64,000 nucleotides of DNA, from assembly GCF_963678635.1 (NCBI RefSeq), contig NC_087068.1, forward strand, positions 6,105,907 to 6,169,906, written 5' to 3'. Both the position numbers and the translations under genes were made by a program. This document shows positions 57,401-64,000 of the stretch, one piece after another. Position 1 is the stretch's first letter; each line of letters opens with the position of its first letter. The notes under the pieces are model-generated. The model was not told the DNA's origin, searched no databases, and saw nothing but the letters and a program-made list of their open reading frames with translations. The DNA comes from Symsagittifera roscoffensis. Its lineage: Eukaryota > Xenacoelomorpha > Acoela > Convolutidae.

Positions 57401-60400
57401 TAGCACAGAATATTGTCCGCCGCAGTCGCGCCAACGTGTTGCGAATTGCCATCAGAGGGTCGGACTTCATACAAAATTTAGAGCCGGTTATTGCCGCAAG
57501 CGCACCCACCGGCGATCTTAAACCGGACTGTTTTGTGTTGGACTGTTTTTTCCTATATAACATGATTTTTGGACTATTCTGTATTGGACTGTTTTGTATG
57601 GAAATGTTTTGCTTATGCACTGATTATATCAATGAAGGAATAGCAATAAGCAGAATGGTCTAAAAGTAGAATGAGTGCAACAAAAGAAAAGCTGAAAAAA
57701 TATATATATTTTATCGATTTATACGGGCTAATTGATACTAAGCAATTACTAAAAACGCCAATAATACCAAGAAAATAAATAAAATATACCAGAACTGAAT
57801 ATATTCATCAAATTTGTTTTTTAAACTTCAAAAAACCTTGATCAGATTGCTTAAATTAGGTGCAATATATTTGTCTTTTTGGTAATATTGACAAATCTCA
57901 TACTTAATTTACCGATTAGCTTATAAAAACTGGTATTTTTCTGCTCTTAGAACATTCTGCTTATTGACTGACCATCATGTCAATTTTAATGATAAATTTA
58001 ATTTTTTTTTGCCTCGCCCAACCCCCTGAGTCTCTCCAGCATCTAATACTGGTCTTTTTTATCATTGGCAGCTCCACGAAATAGTGAGCTAACTACTACA
58101 GCAGAACAATCTAAGCAATCTGAGCTTGGTCAAGAAATTCGAGTTTGTTTTTTCAACCGATAAAATAAATTGGCTCGGATTGTTGGGTTTTTCAGGTCTG
58201 TTGATCTTCCGATAGATATTGAACAGAATACTATGAAAAAAAATAAATTTCCTACAAAACTCCAGTACTGTTTCAGGGTGATTGATGTATGGGACTATGG
58301 AATTACATTGGGGGAGCTGATTCTGATTCCGGGAGTCATCCTTGCTTTTTCTCTCTTTACATCTCTGTCGTGTTGCGAGTATGAAGCTACAGGGTCGGTG
58401 GCAGCCTGGTCCATTTTCTTCACGTTTCTATTCAGGGCTGTTTTTTTTCGTCTGGCGCCCTTTTTAAAATTTTTAGCCATTTGCCAGAGTTGAAACAAAT
58501 TTTTTTCTTGTAATTTGTTATCTAAGCTTCAAAAGTAATTTTCAAAATTATTCTGATTGGCGATTGAGATCAAAGTTTGCAAAATGCTTATCACAAATAA
58601 ATGCAAAACACAAGTAAAAACTACTTCAAGAAAAATTTCTAAGAGACATTCAGTTCATACTCAGCTCAACTTTTGAACTTGTAAAGAAGATATTGTGTTT
58701 TCGAAAAAAAGAAGAATTTTTGAATGGAATACAGCACATTCAATTTGATATCTATCAAGAAGCGAAAACCCGCCGCAGTTTATTTTGACTCGTTTTTGAA
58801 TCAAATGCAAACTGACTCTAAACATCACTAGAAAAAAAAACAGTGTTTGAATAGTTCCAAGAACTCACTCGTCACTTTCATTTCTGGAGTGAGTTACGAC
58901 AGACTCCTCCTACTGCACAAGCTGTTCGCTGTGATTGCGGTTGTGACGTCACTTGTTCACGGTCTGGCAGGCGAAAAAGAAGAAGAAGGAGAAGAAGATG
59001 AACATGACAGAAGGGTTCGAAGGGACGGAGGTTTGTAAATTGACCTTAATTTTTCAATCGGAAAAATTTGCACGAAAAATAGTATTTTAGTTTATTAAAC
59101 TAAATCAGCGTCAAAAATCATTACGATAGACAGCTTTAATCCAAACCGAAATAAAAGCGGTGTATTGACTAGTATAAAAATTTCAAGTTTGAAAATTGTG
59201 TCGACGAGCATAAAAATTTTTGAATTGAAAATTGTACTGACAAGTATAAAAAAAACTTCAAAACACAAGACTAACTTATTACCAAAATTAAAATTATTAC
59301 ATCCAAATGGCGTTTTGGCGTTAATTTTTTGCCATTTCACTGGCTATAGTGGCGGAAGGTCATCTCTCTGGATTCTTCTGAGGATCTTTTTCGAAAAAAT
59401 TACAGTCCGAACTGAAGGTCACGCTAGGCAGTTTTCTCTATTCCAAGTAGCATGCCAGTTTTCACAAACAATAGTTATTCGCTTTTTTCGTGGTCTATTG
59501 TATACATTTCACAATTTGCCCATTTTTGAACCAAAGTGTCAAAAACTGAGTCAAATCTTGAATAAATCTACAACACTCGAGAATATTGTTTGCTCTAACG
59601 CAGCAGCACAATTTTTTCTCAGATAATATTTCTGAACCAAAAGCCAAACTAGAAAAATTTGTTGTAAGCAGTAGCAAGACAAATCATTTTGATTTCCTTT
59701 TGAGGTAAACTTTTGAAGTATTGTCTTTTAGCATGTTTTGCATCTTGAAAAAAAATCTGCAGATGCTCAAAAAATTCTAAAATGTCCCATTTTTTGTCCA
59801 ATTAGCTTATATCAAATGTTATCGGTTGTAGAGCAGCCATAATGTTTGCTAGGTCAAACATTCAGTGAAAATTTTTGCTTTAAGATTATTCAATAGACAT
59901 TTGTCAGTTTACATCAAGATTGTTTTTTCATTGATGTTTTACTAGCTGTGCTGTACACTACAACATCATGTTGCATTTTTGGCTGAAATAGAAATTAAAT
60001 GTTTGTGCTGTGGTTTGTACGTCACGTTATGGGTAGAGCTACCCACAAAACATATTCATTTTTTGACGAGTCAATAAACAAAGTCAATATGAATTTCGAA
60101 ATCTTTTTTGTCCATATGTCCACGTATTTAGTAGAGAGGCGTATTGAACATCTTCAGTTCCTATTTTTATATTATCTACTCCGATAATTTTTTTCCTTAA
60201 AGTCAAGGTCAAGAAATTAGCATATTGATTTTCAACCAATTTCCTATTTTCTAAGTTTTTTGCAACAAACGATTTTGTTTTTGTTTATATATCTTTTTTT
60301 TTTGCTGAGAAAGCGATGGCTAAAATGAGAAAGTTTCATTCAAATATTGAGATAATAGTAAGATTGCAAGTGAAGCAATTTTTTTATTTAGAACACGAAG

Positions 60401-60785
60401 ATGAAGATGGCGCCATTCTGACTGGGTGGGTTTTCGCCGGGTTCATTTTCGCCATCGTCATTTTTGCCCTATACTATATAAGGAAGTATTTCTACGAAGC
60501 ATTCTACCGAATTCATCTAATCTTGGCGATCGGTATTTTTGTGATGTCAATTCTTCATGGATCAACGATTTCGGCTTTCGGTGTCATTTTCTGGACTGCC
60601 GATTTCATCATGAAGCTTCTCATAGTTCTGTGGAACCAGAAAAACAGTCGAAAGTGTCTCGTTAAGAGACTTCCTTGTGACGTCATCCAAATTAAGTTCA
60701 GCAAAGGTCGTTTCAACTACAAGTCGGGCCAGCATGTCAGTATTCTGTTGCCAAAGGTCTCTTTATTTGAATGGCATTTGTTCAG
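54429..60785 (+). CDS. Ferric reductase/NOX-family membrane oxidoreductase, five exons, 5' and 3' incomplete
   Basis: Family role: electrons pass from NADPH via FAD and two membrane hemes to ferric chelates or oxygen. Exons are 54429-54542, 54863-55002, 58196-58435, 58855-59030 and 60392-60785; phases agree at every junction (0, 2, 2, 1). The product starts with a Gln/Ser-rich cytosolic part and a basic segment (LRWNLLKWFHHR). Then come about six membrane segments: YGITLGELILIPGVI; AAWSIFFTFLF; LLLLHKLFAVIAVVTSLVHG; GWVFAGFIFAIVIF; FYRIHLILAIGIFVMSILHG; and one near GVIFWTADF. Two H-x13-H pairs (58928-58972 and 60509-60553) are the expected ligands of the two hemes; equal spacing resembles ferric reductases more than NADPH oxidases. 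A Glu/Asp-rich loop spans the exon 4-5 junction. The FAD entry motif, normally HPFS, reads HLF followed by the split codon AG. Exon 3 ends in AG|GG rather than AG|GT, a defect or an error. FAD and NADPH domains are not in the window. Confidence 0.85.
55146..55291. repeat. Stray monomers of the 22-bp TTCGAC minisatellite, inverted pair
   Basis: CTCGACTCATGATTTGATC at 55148-55166 is a forward monomer, and AGGGTCGAATCATGAGTCGAA (55248-55268) with two further degenerate units is the reverse orientation. Both match the array at 18553-19400, 36 kb away. Confidence 0.75.
56867..56884. promoter_or_regulatory. Heat-shock-element-like site
   Basis: TTCTAGAATGATCTAGAA, identical over 18 bases to 3038-3055. 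It lies in an intron of the reductase gene and not near an obvious start. Confidence 0.3.
57247..57609. mobile_element. MITE-like element with iterated ACAGTCC inverted ends
   Basis: The left end has repeated CAAAACAGTCCCATA / CAAAACAGTCCAATA units (five or more ACAGTCC words by 57350). The right end has the same units inverted (GGACTGTTTTGTGTTGGACTG, then TATTGGACTGTTTTGTATGG). The roughly 150-bp centre is GC-richer (CGCCGCAGTCGCGCC, GCACCCACCGGCGATC). Long frames on both strands cross it but alternate Lys/Thr/Val repeats from the ends and look accidental. Confidence 0.75.
59031..60391 (+). other. Intron of the reductase gene (1.36 kb)
   Basis: GTTTGT...TTTATTTAG, AT-rich. A short tandem-like stretch at 59160-59260 repeats AGTATAAAAATTT-AAG-TTGAAAATTGT three times (period about 36 bp). 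No other feature. Confidence 0.7.
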
Positions 60786-61085
60786 GTTGGCTACTTTGCA
60801 TCTCTTAAACTATGCAATCCCCCCGACATATGGTACAACCCAAAGTGTAAAGAGTAATTACCCATGTAAAGAACCAAGCCATTGGTTAATCATATGAGGA
60901 CTTCCTACCAATATGTTAAAATACTTAATTTTTTTCAGTTTTTGTACTATTGTTTTAGTCTTTTCATTTAGAGACATGCAGTTGTGGATTTACTGAATGT
61001 TAGCAATTTCATTTTTAATTTGGATCTTCTCAGAAAACAAATACTTTTGAGTTAGAACCGATGTGGTTAACTCATAGAGTAATTT
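60786..61085 (+). other. Start of the last visible reductase intron
   Basis: The donor GTTGGC follows the HLF codons. No exon encoding the rest of the FAD or the NADPH domain is seen up to 64000. Confidence 0.55.
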
Positions 61086-61262
61086 CGAATAGGTTACACC
61101 GTCTGCTCGTCACGCTATCTTATTTTCGGCCGGATAGATTCGTGCAACTTCTTAGTCTAATACCGATCCTAATCTTACTCTAATACTTTCTAGTCTCAGG
61201 GTGTTTAACTAGTCTCTGCTAGGCTCAATAGATCTAGGGTATACTGGTTTATTGCGGCTGCT
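61086..61262 (-). repeat. LTR-like block, third copy, minus orientation
   Basis: In reverse complement it has CTAGATCTATT, GAGTAAGATTAGGATCGGTA, TTAGACTAAGAAGTTGCACG and CTATCCGGCCGAAAATAAGA, in the order seen at 35186-35310, with about 27 extra bases (GCGTGACGAGCAG...) and an extra segment near 61200-61240. It is probably an LTR of the same retroelement family, lying antisense inside the reductase intron. Confidence 0.55.
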
Positions 61263-63209
61263 GAAGTTCTCTTGGAGAGACAACTAATTTCTAATTTAAA
61301 TTCAAATCTCTCTGGTGCCGAAATTACAAGTAATTTCAGCACTTACAAATAAGTGGGTTGTTAGTTAGATGGATTATGATTGGTTAATATTAAATATTTT
61401 ACAGTGGTGAAATATCCAATTTATCCAATCATAAAATATAGTTTAGATCACGTTCCACCCATCCGGGTTTTACAGAGTTTTTAGAATTATCTTTCTGCAA
61501 TTCAAAGGATGGATGATGAACGTTGGTATTTGGTGAACATCATATTCTTGTCCGGTTCCTCTTGTTAAAGAAGTTCCAGGACGCTGGAGTTAGGAACATC
61601 AATCGTTGTGTCGTCTTGTGACAACGACTGTGTTCCCCAATGAAATCAATCTGATTTCAAAATGGTTTGCTATGACGGGTTTTTCTGTATTATGTAGAGA
61701 ACTTGTTTTGTGTTCAACCTCGTCTGGGAATGGCGTGGAGATCGTGTGTGGAAGGGATGCCTCGTAACTCGGATCTGTACGTATACTTGAACATCGAGGT
61801 GGTCATTGGTCTAGTTCAATGAAGTCCTTTTCTGCGAAGTCAAGTCGTACTCTAAATCCTTTGAGCTGTGATTGTGGACGGCATATCGGTTGTAGTTAGC
61901 CATTCTTGTTCGAATGTGATTGAATCATTTTGTCTTTGGATGTTCGTCTTTGTTGTTGTGTGTTGATCTATATACTGCAAGGTTTGATTTACTTTTTATA
62001 AAATTTTATTAGTTCGGTTTTTTAATCATGAATTTAGTTAGTTGTTTTCACAAAAGCATTTTGTTTTAGTTTGGTTATTTTGAAGAGTTACTCACCCTTG
62101 AGTACCTTCTATTAAAAAAAGAAGTGTGGTCACAAAGCGTGGATGTAGCGCAGTGGGTTAGGCCGGCTATAGAGCATGCTCAGGACGTCCTCTCTGGTGG
62201 GTTAGGCCAGGAGTGGGAGTATGATTTCATGCTGTTTCTTTGAGAGGTCCTGTTATGTGATAACGTTTTATGTTGGGTTTATATTGGTTTTTCTTATGTT
62301 TCTTTGGTTGTGTCCTTTTTTCAAAAATCAAATTGTTTTTGGTATGGGTTTGTCTTGCGACTTTTTTGTGTTTTATTATTTCTTTCTTAGACTTTATAAT
62401 AGTCTTTCAAAGAATAAATTATCCAGTTTTAAACTGGGTTAATCCGGTTTGGGTACCGTTGGTTTTCTTTTCTTAGTCATGCTGCTATTTTATGATTTGT
62501 GGTGTTTAGTAAGCTGCGTTGGTTAGTTTGGTTTAGTATATAATTCCTTTCCAACTGGGTTAAAGGAAAGTTTGAAACTTGTTATCGCGTGTTAGAGTTG
62601 TTGAATGTTAAAACTTGAAACTCAAAACCATTATTTAAACAATTCTTCGTGGGCGAGCTGTGCGAGTTTGGATAGAATTCTTGTGCGAGTGAATGAAAAT
62701 ATCAAAAGGTTAGTACTGCATTTTCATTTTATCAATTTATTACATAGAATTTCAAATTTACTGCTTTTTTGGGAAAATTTAAAGTTATAAATTTTCATCG
62801 TAATTGAATTTACTGCTTCATGGGGAAACAATTTATAAATTAATTTACTACATTTGGTATGAATTTTATTATATTATTTTGTGCAGAATATTAATGAAGT
62901 TTATAAGAATTTTAACAAGTTTATTTTTTATTTTTCTTTTCTGTTTTTTCCAGATGATCGTGGTATGAAGACTAGAAATGTAAAAGAAACATGAATAAAG
63001 AATGGTTAGTACTAATTTAAATTTATTAGTGAAGAAAATTTTTAATTTATAATTACCTGTTAATCGTCTGGGGAAAAGCCGTGGGGGAATATGTCGTGTA
63101 TCATGTCCGATGTTGTTAGTAATTTTGCTAGTATGCGAATGATGTTTTTAGTTTGGAGCAGTGGCCAAAGCAATTGAAGTGCTTTAATGGTTTTTTAGTT
63201 CTTCGGTGC
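61263..63209. other. AT-rich region between the LTR-like block and the right-edge ORF
   Basis: It contains a hairpin near 61375-61440 (TATGATTGG...CCAATCATA) and a tRNA A-box-like GTAGCGCAGTGGGTTAGG at 62145-62162 without a matching B box. If 61086-61262 is a 3' LTR, this is the element's 3' untranslated part. No spliced frame is supported. Confidence 0.45.
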
Positions 63210-64000
63210 CTACTGCAAACTCTTAAGGTGTGTTTTGAATGAAGTCATATGTTTGTGATTATATTTAGTATTGTGAATGAATTCTAATATTGGGATTTCT
63301 ATTGGCTGGATAAATTCATGTGGGAGAAGGAAGGGTCTGGATTCTTCGGCGTTAAAGGTCTTCGTGATGGGACAAAATATATACATTTGTGTTATTGGGC
63401 CATAATTGCGGAGGAAGCCGTGGAGGTTAGTATCCTTGATGCAATAAGTGAAATTAAGAAAAAATGGTGAAGTGTACTTCGAGTTAAAAAATTGAAAACG
63501 ATGGTGTGGTTGTCTTGATGGAGTATGTAAATCAAAATGATTTTGTATGAAGCGATAGTATGTATATGTATGAATCTGTTTAGTGCGTAACATAATGTCG
63601 TGTGAACAGTGCAAATCGCGTTCATGTGGTGCAAGGAAGTGAAAAGTTAGTGAAAATAACTGAAATTTGTCTTTGAAACTTTCGTAAGGTTGAATATCAT
63701 TTAGTGCTTCAGAAATGATGTGATCATATTTTCTATCAAAAATATTAAGTGTGAATACATATGACGTTTTGATGAAAAATTTTTCTGTTAGTTGTGGGTT
63801 AGCGAAGCGGTCGTCATCTAGAAATTGGTCTTGATTAGTTCGGATGATATAATGGTCGTAATATTCTATTGTAAATTCGTTAGCTCGAGGTGCAGTGAAT
63901 GTTTTTAGTAATTTTTTATATCCTACATAAGTAAATTGTCTAGGTGTTAGTGTTGCGGTGAGTCTATATAGCATATTTTTATTCTTTTCGATGTCGTCAT
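63210..64000 (-). CDS. Unrecognised His/aromatic-rich ORF, runs off the right edge
   Basis: The minus-strand frame is open from the window edge (DDIEKNKNMLYRL...) to a stop at 63210, at least 262 codons. That is the longest unbroken frame of its kind in this AT-rich window. It is rich in His, Phe, Tyr, Thr and Gln and has no membrane segment or Cys motif. Recurrent features are paired aromatic/His words such as EYYDHYIIRT, FHFLAPHERDLHCSHD and HHRFQFFNSKYTSPFF. I do not recognise a family. Because it lies upstream, in the same orientation, of the LTR-like block at 61086-61262, it may be a structural or 3' ORF of that retroelement; an ordinary host gene is also possible. Start codon and full length are outside the window. 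Confidence 0.55.
   Translation of the reverse strand, partial: DDIEKNKNMLYRLTATLTPRQFTYVGYKKLLKTFTAPRANEFTIEYYDHYIIRTNQDQFLDDDRFANPQLTEKFFIKTSYVFTLNIFDRKYDHIISEALNDIQPYESFKDKFQLFSLTFHFLAPHERDLHCSHDIMLRTKQIHTYTYYRFIQNHFDLHTPSRQPHHRFQFFNSKYTSPFFLNFTYCIKDTNLHGFLRNYGPITQMYIFCPITKTFNAEESRPFLLPHEFIQPIEIPILEFIHNTKYNHKHMTSFKTHLKSLQ

Larger units (their letters stand above)
55003..58195 (+). other. Intron of the reductase gene (3.2 kb)
   Basis: It starts GTTAGT and ends GGTTTTTCAG. It contains minisatellite-like monomers (55146-55291), a heat-shock-element-like site (56867-56884), and a MITE with iterated ends (57247-57609). A 29-codon frame after CATTGGCAG at 58073 (APRNSELTTTAEQ...) could be an optional exon, but its phases do not fit its neighbours. 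Confidence 0.65.

Noticed and set aside
57135-57663. Overlapping long frames (161 and 156 codons) on both strands
   Set aside because: They cross a MITE with iterated inverted ends; the residue repeats mirror the ACAGTCC words and neither frame has splice context or a domain.
58073-58165. Possible extra reductase exon (APRNSELTTTAEQ...)
   Set aside because: No donor gives a phase compatible with the next exon, and skipping it joins the flanking exons perfectly.
62145-62210. Possible tRNA gene (GTAGCGCAGTGGGTTAGG)
   Set aside because: The A box is good but no B box follows at tRNA spacing.
1-64000. CRISPR arrays, bacterial operons, phage genes
   Set aside because: Nothing of the kind is seen; the tandem arrays have no unique spacers and the genes are spliced.

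Overview
The window reads as AT-rich, gene-poor, repeat-rich nuclear DNA from an invertebrate animal. The evidence is GT-AG introns with short TTTCAG-type acceptors, AATAAA signals, a BEL/Pao retrotransposon (a superfamily known only from animals), a Ty3/gypsy element, hAT-type MITEs and long minisatellites. I cannot name the species. Nothing bacterial is present. Most open frames in the window are chance frames in AT-rich DNA.

Layout. 1-6246: a palindrome with arms of at least 3.1 kb meeting at a 200-N gap; each arm carries a matching copy of a small two-exon gene, pointing outward. 6247-10373: (ACAT)n, then (TC)n/(TCTA)n, then a 29-bp minisatellite. About 11700-17100, minus strand: a decayed gypsy element. 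17375-19632, minus: a three-exon gene whose first intron is filled by a 22-bp minisatellite. 20.2-24.9 kb: a nursery of foldback elements and hAT-type MITEs, two with intact 8-bp target-site duplications. 29.0-32.8 kb: a decayed BEL/Pao element.

31173-54003 is two head-to-tail copies of one unit of about 11.1-11.7 kb (A = 31173-42310, B = 42311-54003). Each unit holds the 3' half of the BEL/Pao element, a two-exon orphan gene (broken by a 398-bp deletion in A, open in B), a dispersed 180-bp repeat, an LTR-like block, a degenerate gag-protease region and a 54-codon ORF.

54.4-60.8 kb, plus strand: five exons of a membrane ferric reductase/NOX-type oxidoreductase, with both bis-heme histidine pairs and the start of the FAD domain. 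The rest of the gene lies outside or has been displaced: downstream there is an LTR-like block and, at the right edge, an unrecognised His/aromatic-rich ORF on the minus strand.

The genes do not form one pathway. What ties the window together is duplication and repeat growth. Strongest leads: three gene models that are visible only after splicing (17.4-19.6 kb, 44.4-45.2 kb, 54.4-60.8 kb), the tandem duplication with opposite fates for one gene, the palindrome of matching gene copies, and minisatellite monomers found far outside their arrays. The palindrome and the tandem copies could both be two haplotypes placed in one scaffold, and this must be excluded first. All similarity statements come from reading the sequence by eye.
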